Below are positions 24,202 through 33,564 of a DNA stretch of 64,000 nucleotides, one piece after another (the first letter of the stretch is position 1; every line of letters starts with the position of its first letter). Source of the stretch: an uncultured Opitutaceae bacterium (lineage in GTDB: Bacteria > Verrucomicrobiota > Verrucomicrobiia > Opitutales > Opitutaceae). The notes under the pieces are model-generated. The model worked only from the letters and a program-made list of their open reading frames with translations, ran no database searches and had not been told where the DNA came from. The stretch is from contig OX638348.1 in the NCBI GenBank assembly GCA_951813085.1, positions 434,001-498,000 on the forward strand, given 5' to 3'. A program made the translations under genes and the position numbers.

Positions 24202-26487
24202 ATGCATGGAAATAATATAGGCGTTTCGTCTCCATCTACAAATACTCACCCTCGAAGAAACCTGGCATTGCTGCTCGCTACCGCAAGTCTGGCGCTAATG
24301 CCGGTTTTATCGGCGAAGTCGGTCGACGGTTGGCTTTCCTGGCGAGGGCCGCTGCAAACGGGCGTATCGCTGGAGAAAAACTTGCCCGAATCGATCGAGC
24401 CCGATGGTGAGAGCCACCTCTGGAGCTATCCTGTCAAAGGGGGCGGCGCCCCGGTCATCGCGGATGGGCGAGCTTACGTATTCGGCTACTATGAGGAGAA
24501 CGATGGGACGCTCGTGGAAGAAACGCTGCTTTGCTTAGATGCTGATTCGGGAAAGAAGCTTTGGGAATATCGCTCGCGCGACTTTTTGAGCGACAACGTC
24601 TATAATCGCTATGGAATCGGTTCCCCCTGCGTGGATCCTGAAACTGGCAATGTGTACTTTATGCCTACATCCGGCTTAGCCCTCGCGTTCGACCGCGACG
24701 GCAACAAGCTCTGGGAACGCTCCATGCTGGAAGAGTTCTGGCGGCTAACGTTTCCCAATGGCCGCACAGGCGGACCCGTGATTGATGGCGATTTCGTTAT
24801 TTTCAGAGGAATTACCGCCAATTGGGGAACGACGGGTCCTCCGGGCGACCGATTTTACGGATTCGACAAGCATACAGGCGAACTCGCCTGGTACTCGTCT
24901 CCAGATGTTCGGCCCGTCGACAGCTCCAATTCTTCGCCGACATTCGGCGATCTTGAAGGCCGACGCGTTTTCGTAGCAGGGACAGGATCGGGCAGCGTCA
25001 TTTGCTCGAATGCCCGAACGGGAGAACCGGTTTGGCGGGTAGCGATTTCGCAGGGGGGCGTCAATGGCACCGTCCTCTTCTATGGCGACGATAAGATCAT
25101 TGCGATCCATGGTAAGGAGAACCTCGACACAACCGCTAAAGGACGTCTCGTGTGCTACCGCATCCCCACGGAATATCCTAAAGACGGCAAGCAGATCATT
25201 CTGGGGGACGAGCACGAAGTATGGCGGAATGATGAGCATGTCTCGTTCAGCAGCTCGCCTGTTCTGCATGAGGGACGGATCTATAGCACGATCGCGACGG
25301 GCAATCTGCTCTGCGTCGATGCCGATACGGGAGAAACGCTCTGGTCGCTCAAGCTTGCTCCGGACCAGCTCCACGCTTCGCCGCTTTATGCAGACGGCAA
25401 GCTGTATGTGCCCATGGCCGACGGCAAAGCGTACGTCGTTAGGCCGCACGATGACCACGGCGAAATATTGAACGAGGCGGACATGGGCGCGGTGTGCTTA
25501 GCGGCTCCTTCAGCCTACGATGGGAAAGTTTTTGTGCAGACCAAAGAGGCTTTGCACTGCTTTGGCAGCAAAAACGGAAAATTTGTGGGCGTTAAGACCC
25601 CAAAAGAAAAGATCAAGGATAAGAAGATAACTGCGTTGCAGATTGTACCCGCAGAATTTGCTCTTATGCAGGGACAATCGGTGGATTTCAGCGTATGGGG
25701 ATTGAACGAAGTAGGTAAACGTATCAAGAAATTGGATAGTGTTAAATGGGATGTGGGTACTTTTGATGCGAGTATAGATGAGGGAACCTTGACGGTAAAC
25801 GCGAATGCGAAGCATGTAGGCGGTATGGTGAAAGCTACGGTCGGAGGCGTTTCTGGCTCAGTCCGCGGCCGCATCGTCGCCGGGTCATCCTATAGCGAAG
25901 ACTTCGAGAACTTCGAATTGACGCAGAAGAATCATTTAGGGGAATCAGTTTCCTTTCCGCCATCTACGTGGCTAGGCGCTCGCGTCAAGTGGAGCGTGAT
26001 CGAGAGAGAAGGCGAGAAAGTAGTTACCAACGTGCTCGATTCCGTGATCAAGCAGAGAACGATGAACTTCGTTGGCCATCATGACCTTTCGGATTACACG
26101 TTTTCAGCCGATGTACTTACGGATGGCAATCGTCGTATCATTTCTTCGATTGGATTGGTCAATCAACGTTACTTAATCACTCTCGTCGGTAATTGGCGGA
26201 TACTTGAAGTCTCGAGCAATCACGACCGGCTCAAGGAATCCGTTCCCTTTAGCGTTAGACCAAATACCTGGTATCGATTGAAAACGACTGTTCAAGACAA
26301 CGGCGATGGCTCAGGAGTCGTAAAAGCCAAGGCCTGGGTACGAGGCGAGCCCGAACCCGGCGCTTGGACGATCGAAGTGCCAGTTGACAAACTTCACCCA
26401 AAAGGGGCCCCAGCGATTTATGCATTGTCGCCGCAGGCCCAGAAACGCGTCTTTATAGACAATCTAGAAATCACGCCAAACAAGTAA
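24202..26487 (+). CDS. Exported PQQ-type beta-propeller protein with extra C-terminal domains
   Basis: A 761-residue protein. Residues 1-38 form a signal peptide. Residues about 45-465 are a beta-propeller of BamB/PQQ-dehydrogenase type with repeated A-x-D-x-x-T/S-G-x-x-x-W blades (for example LDADSGKKLWE, FDKHTGELAWY, VDADTGETLWS). Residues about 475-560 look like an Ig-like or invasin-type domain (FALMQGQSVDFSVWG), and 565-761 a jelly-roll/concanavalin-like domain ending at IDNLEITP. No clear PQQ active-site Asp/Glu could be assigned, so cofactor binding is unproven. First gene of the long plus-strand run; 6 bases separate it from the next propeller gene. Confidence 0.85.
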   Translation: MHGNNIGVSSPSTNTHPRRNLALLLATASLALMPVLSAKSVDGWLSWRGPLQTGVSLEKNLPESIEPDGESHLWSYPVKGGGAPVIADGRAYVFGYYEENDGTLVEETLLCLDADSGKKLWEYRSRDFLSDNVYNRYGIGSPCVDPETGNVYFMPTSGLALAFDRDGNKLWERSMLEEFWRLTFPNGRTGGPVIDGDFVIFRGITANWGTTGPPGDRFYGFDKHTGELAWYSSPDVRPVDSSNSSPTFGDLEGRRVFVAGTGSGSVICSNARTGEPVWRVAISQGGVNGTVLFYGDDKIIAIHGKENLDTTAKGRLVCYRIPTEYPKDGKQIILGDEHEVWRNDEHVSFSSSPVLHEGRIYSTIATGNLLCVDADTGETLWSLKLAPDQLHASPLYADGKLYVPMADGKAYVVRPHDDHGEILNEADMGAVCLAAPSAYDGKVFVQTKEALHCFGSKNGKFVGVKTPKEKIKDKKITALQIVPAEFALMQGQSVDFSVWGLNEVGKRIKKLDSVKWDVGTFDASIDEGTLTVNANAKHVGGMVKATVGGVSGSVRGRIVAGSSYSEDFENFELTQKNHLGESVSFPPSTWLGARVKWSVIEREGEKVVTNVLDSVIKQRTMNFVGHHDLSDYTFSADVLTDGNRRIISSIGLVNQRYLITLVGNWRILEVSSNHDRLKESVPFSVRPNTWYRLKTTVQDNGDGSGVVKAKAWVRGEPEPGAWTIEVPVDKLHPKGAPAIYALSPQAQKRVFIDNLEITPNK

Positions 26488-26493
26488 GCAAGC

Positions 26494-28035
26494 ATGAGTA
26501 TGTATAGAACCAGTATTGGAGTCGCCGCCATTGCGTTAGGCGCAACGCTTATCGCCCACGAGCACGGAAACGATGGCTCGGAATGGGCTATGTGGGGCGG
26601 CACGCCTAGCCGCAATATGGTGGGCGTAGGAAAGAATCTACCCGTTTACGTCGAGCCTGGAGATCTCATTTACGGAAGCGACGATATCGATTTATCCACT
26701 ACGGAGAATGTGCTTTGGGTGGCCAAGCTCGGCTCCCAGGCCTACGGTAACGTAACCGTCGCTGGCGGTAAGGTGTTTGCCGGAACTAATAACGAATCCC
26801 CACGCGATCCAAAGCAGTTGGGCGACCGCGGGGTCCTTATGGCCTTCGACGAAAAGACTGGAGAATTCGAATGGCAGCTGATCATCCCGAAGCTAGGCGC
26901 AGGTAAGGTCAGTGACTGGGAGTATGTAGGCCTCTGCTCATCTCCAGCGGTAGAAGGCGATTTCGTATATATCGTCACGAATAGGGGACAGGCAGTTTGT
27001 CTTGATATTAATGGCTTAGCGGATGGGAACGACGGTCCCTTTCAGGATGAAGCGATGTACATGTCGGCCAACGGCGAACCTGTTGAATTGACCGATGAGC
27101 ATGCGGATGTGATCTGGTCCTACGACATGCGAGAAGAGCTCGGCGTCTTTCCGCACAATGTATCCAGTTGCTCACCACTTATTATAGATGACCTGCTCTA
27201 CGTGGCGACATCGAATGGAGTGGACTGGTCGCATAACAATATTCCGGCCCCCTTTTCGCCTTCGCTTGTCGCTTTGGACAAAAATACAGGAGAGCTCAAG
27301 GGTGAGGAAGCATCGCAGGTTTCCGAACGCGTTCTGCACGCGAGCTGGAGCTCTCCCGCGTATGGCGTTATCAATGGCACGCCGCGAATCATCTGGGGCG
27401 GTGGCGATGGTATCTGCTACGCCTACGATCCAAAGCCTGTGATTGGCCCGGATGGCTACGAGATTCTCAAGGAGGTCTGGCGATACGATTGCAATCCTCC
27501 CGAATATCGGACCAAGGATGGCAAGCCGATCAAATATGCGACCTACCCAGGTCCTAGCGAGGTGATCAGCACGGTCGTAGTGCATGAGAATATTGCTTAC
27601 GCATTGATTGGACAGGATCCGGAGCATGGCGATGGCGTTGGCATGTTGAGCGCGATCGATGCGGGGACTGGGAAGGCAGTTTGGACCTACAAGGATATTG
27701 GAAGAACGGTTTCGACGCCTAGTATTTACAATGGAATGATATTCGTCGCTGAGTACGATGGCGATATCCATTGCTTGGATATCGATACCGGCAAGGTCAA
27801 CTGGGTGCATGCCACTGATAGCCGGATCTGGGGGTCGACCCTGGTCGCGGATGACAAAGTGTACCTCCCCAACGAAGATGGCCAAGTGGTCGTCTTGAGC
27901 GCAACCAAGGAGAAGAAAGAGTTGGCCGAGATAGAATTCTATACACCCATATACAGTAGCCCGGTTGTGGCCAACGACGTTGTCTACGTGGCGACGCAAA
28001 CGCACTTGTACGCCTTGAAGAAAGGCGGGAAATGA
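26494..28035 (+). CDS. PQQ-type beta-propeller protein
   Basis: A 513-residue protein with a short hydrophobic N-terminus (residues 1-22, ends near LIAHE) that may be a signal peptide. An eight-blade-like propeller fills the rest, with blade motifs FDEKTGEFEWQL, LDKNTGELKGE, IDAGTGKAVWTY and LDIDTGKVNWVH. Residues about 30-60 (WAMWGGTPSRNMVG) and the inserted segments resemble the outer-membrane quinoprotein group common in Planctomycetes and Verrucomicrobiota. Its stop overlaps the next start (ATGA). With 24202-26487 it forms a propeller pair ahead of the symporter genes, perhaps periplasmic redox or binding partners of the transported compound. Confidence 0.85.
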   Translation: MSMYRTSIGVAAIALGATLIAHEHGNDGSEWAMWGGTPSRNMVGVGKNLPVYVEPGDLIYGSDDIDLSTTENVLWVAKLGSQAYGNVTVAGGKVFAGTNNESPRDPKQLGDRGVLMAFDEKTGEFEWQLIIPKLGAGKVSDWEYVGLCSSPAVEGDFVYIVTNRGQAVCLDINGLADGNDGPFQDEAMYMSANGEPVELTDEHADVIWSYDMREELGVFPHNVSSCSPLIIDDLLYVATSNGVDWSHNNIPAPFSPSLVALDKNTGELKGEEASQVSERVLHASWSSPAYGVINGTPRIIWGGGDGICYAYDPKPVIGPDGYEILKEVWRYDCNPPEYRTKDGKPIKYATYPGPSEVISTVVVHENIAYALIGQDPEHGDGVGMLSAIDAGTGKAVWTYKDIGRTVSTPSIYNGMIFVAEYDGDIHCLDIDTGKVNWVHATDSRIWGSTLVADDKVYLPNEDGQVVVLSATKEKKELAEIEFYTPIYSSPVVANDVVYVATQTHLYALKKGGK

Positions 28036-28253
28036 GCAAGGGGGCGGTTATTGCATTTATGCTGGTGCTGTTCGTTCTTCACCAGGATTTCTGGCTGCGT
28101 GACAACGCTAGCCTCGTTCTGGGCATCGTTCCGGCGAGCTTGGCGTATCACATGGCATTTACTGTATTGGCCGCTCTCGGCTGGTTCGTCGTGGTTACCT
28201 TCGCCTGGCCTAAATTTTCTGAAGAAGACGGCGATGAGGAGGGTGACCAATGA
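28032..28253 (+). CDS. DUF3311-like small membrane protein
   Basis: A 73-residue protein with two hydrophobic helices (about residues 4-20 and 33-59) and an acidic tail. LHQDFWLRD and GIVPASLAYH match the DUF3311 family, small subunits routinely encoded directly before a sodium:solute symporter. It overlaps both neighbours by 4 bases (ATGA on each side), so translational coupling and a complex with the symporter are likely. Confidence 0.85.
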   Translation: MSKGAVIAFMLVLFVLHQDFWLRDNASLVLGIVPASLAYHMAFTVLAALGWFVVVTFAWPKFSEEDGDEEGDQ

Positions 28254-29764
28254 CCCAGACTGCAATCGTAGTTGTCTATTTGATACTCTTATTGGGGCTT
28301 GGTTATTTAAGTAGCCGCCTGTTCCGTGGAAATTCGAACGACTATTTCGTAGCCAGCCGCTCGATCGGACCACTGGTATTGTTCATGTCGATTTTTGGCA
28401 CGACCATGACTGCGTTCGCCATGGTAGGCAGTACCGGCGAGGCATATCGAGTAGGGATCGCGACCTATGGCAAGGTAGCGTCTTCTTCTGCTCTCATTCA
28501 TTCCGCGTGTTTTTTCCTTGTAGGCCTGCCGCTATGGGCGCTTGGCAAGCGAAACGGCTTTCATACTCAAATCGAGTTTTTCCGAGCCCGCTTTGAAAGC
28601 AGCAAGATTGGATATCTGCTTTTCCCGATCTTGGTTGGGTTGATCATACCATACTTGCTCGTCGGCTTGCTGGGAGCAGGTACCGTGATGCAAGGCGTTA
28701 CACGTGGCGCCTTTCCCGATTTGTTTCCGAATACGGGTGGAGCGGTTCCTCCTTGGCTGACGATGCTCGTGATTTCGTGCGTCGTGCTATACTACATATT
28801 TGCAGGTGGCGTAAGAAGCGCCGCATGGGCGAATACGTTCCAGACGCTTGTGTTTATGGTGATGGGCTTCATCGCGTTCGTCACGATTTCCTCGAAACTA
28901 GGGGGAATGCAGGCGGCTTCTGCGATGGTGGATCCGGCCAAAGCGGTTCGCGCCGGGAACCTCACGGAGCTTCAATTTCTATCCTACTGCTTCATTCCGT
29001 TGTCAGTGGGCATGTTTCCTCACCTGTTTCAAAACTGTCTGACTGCGAAATCAGCGAACTCATTCAAGCTGACTCTAGTTGCCCATCCGATAGCGATCAT
29101 GCTAACGTGGATACCTTGTATATTGATAGGTCTATGGGCGACAGGCGCTGTGATGCCCGATGGAGTGACTCCCGTAGTTCCTGCGGGATCCAGCCCCAAT
29201 GCCGTGTTAGGCATGATGGTCGGTAAATTGGCAACGCCTATAATCGGTGGATTGGTGACCGCCGGCATCATGGCAGCGATTATGTCTTCGCTCGATTCGC
29301 AGTTCGTTGCGGTTGGAACGATGTTCACGAAGGATATTGTCGTACACTCATTCGGGGCGGACCGATTCTCCGAAAAGCAGAAAGTACTATTGGCCCGCGG
29401 ATTTATCTGCACGATCGTGCTGGTGACCTATCTCTTCACATTGGCCGAACCACGGCAGGTCTTTTCGCTAGGTGTATGGTGCTTTAGCGGATTTGCGGGC
29501 TTATTTCCGCTCGTATTTGCTGCGATCTACTGGAAAAAGGCGACCAAGGCAGGCGCTTATGCGGCCATACTTGGAGGAGCGATTTCCTGGCTCGTACTGT
29601 TTCAAGCATCTGGATACGGCGCGGATGGAAGCTATCTAGTGGCAGGCGTAATGCCGGTAGCGGTGATATTCGCGACTTGCGCGGTTTGCATGCTGGTGGT
29701 TTCGCTTTTTACGCAAGTTCCTTCACAAGCAACATTGGACAAATTCTTCGTTAAGAAATCCTAG
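28250..29764 (+). CDS. Sodium:solute symporter family transporter
   Basis: A 504-residue inner-membrane protein with about 13 hydrophobic segments, the size and topology of the SSS family (PutP/PanF-like). The N-terminal helix is followed by DYFVASRSIGPLVLFMSIFG, and the central IMAAIMSSLDSQFVAVGTMFTKDI is the conserved SSS helix that binds sodium. Substrate unknown: family members take up organic acids, amino acids, sugars or vitamins. Its position between the propeller proteins and the acid-activating enzymes suggests import of the pathway's acid. A 4-base overlap with DUF3311. Confidence 0.92.
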   Translation: MTQTAIVVVYLILLLGLGYLSSRLFRGNSNDYFVASRSIGPLVLFMSIFGTTMTAFAMVGSTGEAYRVGIATYGKVASSSALIHSACFFLVGLPLWALGKRNGFHTQIEFFRARFESSKIGYLLFPILVGLIIPYLLVGLLGAGTVMQGVTRGAFPDLFPNTGGAVPPWLTMLVISCVVLYYIFAGGVRSAAWANTFQTLVFMVMGFIAFVTISSKLGGMQAASAMVDPAKAVRAGNLTELQFLSYCFIPLSVGMFPHLFQNCLTAKSANSFKLTLVAHPIAIMLTWIPCILIGLWATGAVMPDGVTPVVPAGSSPNAVLGMMVGKLATPIIGGLVTAGIMAAIMSSLDSQFVAVGTMFTKDIVVHSFGADRFSEKQKVLLARGFICTIVLVTYLFTLAEPRQVFSLGVWCFSGFAGLFPLVFAAIYWKKATKAGAYAAILGGAISWLVLFQASGYGADGSYLVAGVMPVAVIFATCAVCMLVVSLFTQVPSQATLDKFFVKKS

Positions 29765-29797
29765 TAGCAGAAAGCAGATACGCTCGAGGCTTCTCGA

Positions 29798-30913
29798 GTG
29801 AATTCTGTAGACGACCCCTTTTTCAAAATGACACAGACAATTGAACTGACGAGCGCGGTGGATGCCGCAAAAGAAGCGTTGGACCAGTATACGCGCGAAA
29901 TGGTCCAGTGGCATTTTTCACCCGAAACGGGCTGTCCTTACTGGCTTGATTGGGCAAAGCAATCCGATTGGAATCCGCTGACCGAAATCAATGCGTTCGA
30001 GGACATGATGCGATTCGATAATTTCGATGACGAAGTGCTTCGCGATACCGATCCAGCGAGATTCATACCGGGCGCCTTCAAGGATCGCCCCTACAACGTT
30101 TTCGAAACCGGTGGAACGACGGGGATGCCGAAACAGCGCATTGGCTGGGAAGACTACAAGGTCGATTATTCCGAATTCAGCGACTTCTATTCGGACGACT
30201 TTTTCCCGAAAGGAGCCAATTGGCTGATGGTGGGTCCTACTGGTCCCCGCAGGCTTCGTCTCGCGATTGAGCACCTAGCGAATGAGCGTGGAGGGGCGTG
30301 CTATTTTATCGATCTGGACCCTCGCTGGGTGAAACGCCTCATTCGCGATGGCGAATACGATATGGCTCGCAAGTACAAGGAGCATGTTGTCGAGCAAGCC
30401 ATCACGATCATGAAAGGCCGAAGCATCGGTTGCATGTTCACGACTCCGACGATTCTTGAAGCGATCGCCGAACGCACCTCTATCCCGCAAGCGGGTATCA
30501 AGGGCGTCTTTGTGGGCGGAACAACCATGACCCCGCAATACGTTCGCTTCCTTACCGAGGAGGTGCTCGAGGGGAAAGTAAATTTCGCTCCTACGTATGG
30601 GAATACGCTAATGGGGTTAGCGATTAGCCGTCCATTGTCAGCGGATGACAACTACAGCTTGACTTATTACGCTCCTCAGCCCCGGGCTGTATTGAGAATT
30701 GTGGATCCGAAAGATTCAACGAAAGGGGTGGACTACGATACTTATGGCCGAGTCGAGCTTACGACTATGACCAAGGAGTTCTTCATGCCGCGTTTCCTCG
30801 AGAGAGATGAAGCGATAAGGCGCCAGCCGTGCGATCTATTCCCTTGGGATGGCGTAGGAGATGTGCGGCCTTTCGAGTCCACGAAGAAAAAGGTCATTGA
30901 AGGGGTTTACTAG
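29798..30913 (+). CDS. Adenylate-forming enzyme (LuxE/PaaK-like acyl- or aryl-acid activating)
   Basis: A 371-residue ANL-superfamily protein. The P-loop-like A3 motif is FETGGTTGMPKQ at about residues 104-115, VFVGGTTMTPQY is at about 235-246 and YGRVELTTMTKEFFMPRF lies near the end. It lacks the usual mobile C-terminal domain of about 100 residues and in length matches LuxE acyl-protein synthetases (about 370) more than PaaK (about 430). Start uncertain: GTG at 29798 with a weak GAGG upstream, or ATG at 29828. It likely activates a carboxylic acid as acyl-AMP and hands it to the reductase encoded 40 bases downstream. Confidence 0.72.
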   Translation: MNSVDDPFFKMTQTIELTSAVDAAKEALDQYTREMVQWHFSPETGCPYWLDWAKQSDWNPLTEINAFEDMMRFDNFDDEVLRDTDPARFIPGAFKDRPYNVFETGGTTGMPKQRIGWEDYKVDYSEFSDFYSDDFFPKGANWLMVGPTGPRRLRLAIEHLANERGGACYFIDLDPRWVKRLIRDGEYDMARKYKEHVVEQAITIMKGRSIGCMFTTPTILEAIAERTSIPQAGIKGVFVGGTTMTPQYVRFLTEEVLEGKVNFAPTYGNTLMGLAISRPLSADDNYSLTYYAPQPRAVLRIVDPKDSTKGVDYDTYGRVELTTMTKEFFMPRFLERDEAIRRQPCDLFPWDGVGDVRPFESTKKKVIEGVY

Positions 30914-30953
30914 GAAGCTCAGCCCTGGTTTGATTCAATCTATATAATTCACT

Positions 30954-32405
30954 ATGAAAGAGAACGTTTCACATTTGCCGGTCTTGCGATTCGGAGAAGC
31001 GTATAAGAGCTTGGATACAAATGATCTGGGGTCAGTACTGAGGTCAGGGGCTCGATTGGAAGTGAGCGTCGCCAATGCGGGCATTATTCGGCGCGACAAA
31101 CTATCGATCGAACGAGGAAGGGCCGCGATCGCAGCGATCCCTGCAGACACTCTCCTGGGCTATGCTGAGAAAGCCGCAGACCTGTATTTAGATGGTGAGT
31201 TGCCGTTCGGAATGGATGGGGAGACTCAATCCGTAGCGGACTACGTCACGGCTTTGTCAGAATTGACGGGACTGCCGCATTCCTTATGCCGCTCGAATAT
31301 GTTCAAGGTCGCTGCGGCGCTGAAGAACATACGCGCTGTGCTTGCGGGATTGACGCGCGGACTCCCGGCGAAGCTCTTCGACGATGGATTCGCGCGACTG
31401 GGCGATATCGACATGAATTTTTATCCCACCGCGGATAGCCTTGGAGTAACGTTGCCGAGCAATTCGCCCGGAGTGAATTCGCTCTGGCTGCCGGTGCTGG
31501 TGATGAAAACACCGGTCTTCCTGAAGCCCGGTCGAGAAGACCCGTTGACTCCCTACCGAATTATTCAAGCGATGATCCAAGCTGGATTCCCGAAAGAAGC
31601 ATTCGGCTTTTATCCAACTACGCATGATGGAGGAGACGCGATTTTGCTTTCTTGCGGTCGAGGCATTGTTTTCGGCAGCGATGCTACTGTGAAGAAATAC
31701 GCTAAGTACGACAATATCCAGGTGCATGGTTCGGGACGCAGCAAAGTATTGGTGGGAGCCGATCTAGCGGCAGATTGGGAAAAGCATTTGGACATCATGG
31801 TAGAATCGGTATCCGCTAATGGCGGTCGGAGCTGCATCAATGCGTCATCCGTGATGGTCCCCTCGCATTTCGAAGAGATCTCGAACGCGATGGCGAAGAA
31901 GCTCGCTGCGATCGAGCCGCGAGCTCGGGACGACGAGGATGCGCTGCTCTGCGGCTTCGCCAATGCGGATTTCGCGAAAGCGATGGATGAGGCGATCGAC
32001 GAGGAATTGAAAACACCCGGAGCAGTGGACCTGACGGCGAAGTACCGCGATGGCTCGCGACTCGTTGAAATTCATGGTCAAACGTTTCTGCGTCCGACCC
32101 TGATCGCGTGTTCCGATCCCTCTCATCCGCTCGCCAATACGGAGTACATGTTCCCGTTCGTGAGCGTTGTCGAGCGTCCGCAATCGGAGATGCTCGATGC
32201 GATTGGCTCGACTTTGGTCGTATCGGCGGTCACTGAGGACGAATCTTGGATGCGGGAGCTTATGGGAAGTCCCGACATCGATCGACTGAATTTGGGATCC
32301 GTCCCAACTAACTGGGTACAATGGGAGCAGCCGCATGAAGGGAATCTTTTCGAATTTCTCTATCGTCGTCGGGCTATTCAATCAAAGGCCCTGCAAATTG
32401 CATAG
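30954..32405 (+). CDS. Aldehyde dehydrogenase-fold reductase (LuxC-like acyl reductase candidate)
   Basis: A 483-residue protein of the aldehyde dehydrogenase fold. The catalytic Cys is in NGGRSCINASS (about residue 285), and the NAD-binding lysine in VFLKPGREDPLTP. GGDAILLSCGRGIVFGSDAT is reminiscent of LuxC acyl-CoA/acyl-protein reductases. Coupling with the adenylating enzyme upstream and an alcohol dehydrogenase directly downstream points to reduction of an activated acid to an aldehyde; the reverse, oxidation, is equally possible from sequence alone. No signal peptide. Confidence 0.75.
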   Translation: MKENVSHLPVLRFGEAYKSLDTNDLGSVLRSGARLEVSVANAGIIRRDKLSIERGRAAIAAIPADTLLGYAEKAADLYLDGELPFGMDGETQSVADYVTALSELTGLPHSLCRSNMFKVAAALKNIRAVLAGLTRGLPAKLFDDGFARLGDIDMNFYPTADSLGVTLPSNSPGVNSLWLPVLVMKTPVFLKPGREDPLTPYRIIQAMIQAGFPKEAFGFYPTTHDGGDAILLSCGRGIVFGSDATVKKYAKYDNIQVHGSGRSKVLVGADLAADWEKHLDIMVESVSANGGRSCINASSVMVPSHFEEISNAMAKKLAAIEPRARDDEDALLCGFANADFAKAMDEAIDEELKTPGAVDLTAKYRDGSRLVEIHGQTFLRPTLIACSDPSHPLANTEYMFPFVSVVERPQSEMLDAIGSTLVVSAVTEDESWMRELMGSPDIDRLNLGSVPTNWVQWEQPHEGNLFEFLYRRRAIQSKALQIA

Positions 32406-32407
32406 AC

Positions 32408-33562
32408 GTGGACTTTACGACCAGACCGAGTCCGAGGATCGCTTACGGTCCGGGAAAGCTTGAGAAGCTGCCTGATTTCGTGGAGGAGATTGGCGGGGAA
32501 CGACCATTGATCGTTACCGATGCTGGCATTCGCGCGGCAGGTCATGTCGAGCGCGCATTAAAATATCTCAAGGACGCGGGGATCGAGGCTTCGGTCTTCG
32601 ATCGGGTAAGCGAAAATCCGACCAATGCCTGCATCGTTGCCTGTCGTGAGTTTGCGGAGCGGGCGAAGGTGGATTCCTTTATCGGGCTTGGCGGCGGCAG
32701 CAGTATGGATACTGCTAAGGGTTGCAACTTTCTCCTTACAAACGGCGGGGAGATGAAAGATTATCATGGATACGGGAAAGCGGCGAAGCTTTTGCTCCCC
32801 TTTATCGCAATCCCAACAACGTCGGGAACGGGAAGCGAATGCCAATCATACGCTCTCATAAGCGACGATGAGACGCACGTTAAGATGGCCTGCGGCGATT
32901 CCAAAGCCTTGGCGAATGTCGCATTGCTGGATCCAGAACTTACCCTGTCACAGCCTCGGAACGTGGCAGTGCTGACGGGATTGGACGCTCTGGCTCATGC
33001 CTTGGAAACGGCGGTCTGCCTACCTCGTAACCCAATATCCAAAATCCATTCCCTTGAGGCCTTCCGCTTGCTTGCGGGTTCGATCGAGGCTGTGGTTCAA
33101 AATGCTGCCTCGCTCGAGGATCGTAGCAACATGCAGCTGGGGGCTGCATTGGCGGGGCTTGCCATCGAGAACAGTATGCTCGGAGCCGCCCACGCGTGCG
33201 CGAATCCGCTGACGGCTCATTTCGATCTCACCCATGGGCATGCGGTGGCGCTAATGCTGCCCCATGTGATCCGACTCAATAGAAAAAATCCTGAGACGGA
33301 TGAAATCTACAAGAAGTATGAAGCGTATATTCCGTTGGATGGTTCCAAGTCCGTGAAAATGGCGAATTGGATTGAGCAGTTGATAGGTAGATCGGAATTG
33401 TCAGGTCTTGGAGCTTTGGATCTGGGGCAGAAGGAACTGGGAACGTTATCGGAAGCGGCAACGCAGCAATGGACAGGTCGGTTCAATCCGCGACCGCTCA
33501 ACAAGGAGGACTTCGAATCGCTTTATCGGGCGGCGTTGTCACCCATTCCGGAGATTGCTTGA
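32408..33562 (+). CDS. Iron-containing alcohol dehydrogenase
   Basis: A 384-residue group III (iron-type) alcohol dehydrogenase, GTG start at 32408, 2 bases after the preceding stop. GGGSSMDTAKG at about residues 96-106 binds NAD(P). Metal ligands are in GAAHACANPL and LTHGHAVALMLP, the usual Hx3H...HG pattern, and TTSGTGSECQ is the conserved loop. It interconverts an aldehyde and an alcohol. In this gene order it could reduce the aldehyde from the 30954-32405 enzyme, or feed aldehydes to it. Normal family length. Confidence 0.9.
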   Translation: MDFTTRPSPRIAYGPGKLEKLPDFVEEIGGERPLIVTDAGIRAAGHVERALKYLKDAGIEASVFDRVSENPTNACIVACREFAERAKVDSFIGLGGGSSMDTAKGCNFLLTNGGEMKDYHGYGKAAKLLLPFIAIPTTSGTGSECQSYALISDDETHVKMACGDSKALANVALLDPELTLSQPRNVAVLTGLDALAHALETAVCLPRNPISKIHSLEAFRLLAGSIEAVVQNAASLEDRSNMQLGAALAGLAIENSMLGAAHACANPLTAHFDLTHGHAVALMLPHVIRLNRKNPETDEIYKKYEAYIPLDGSKSVKMANWIEQLIGRSELSGLGALDLGQKELGTLSEAATQQWTGRFNPRPLNKEDFESLYRAALSPIPEIA

Positions 33563-33564
33563 TC

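Noticed and set aside
27172-28005. Minus-strand open frame (277 codons) opposite the second propeller gene
   Set aside because: Shadow frame with Arg/His-rich composition and no domain.
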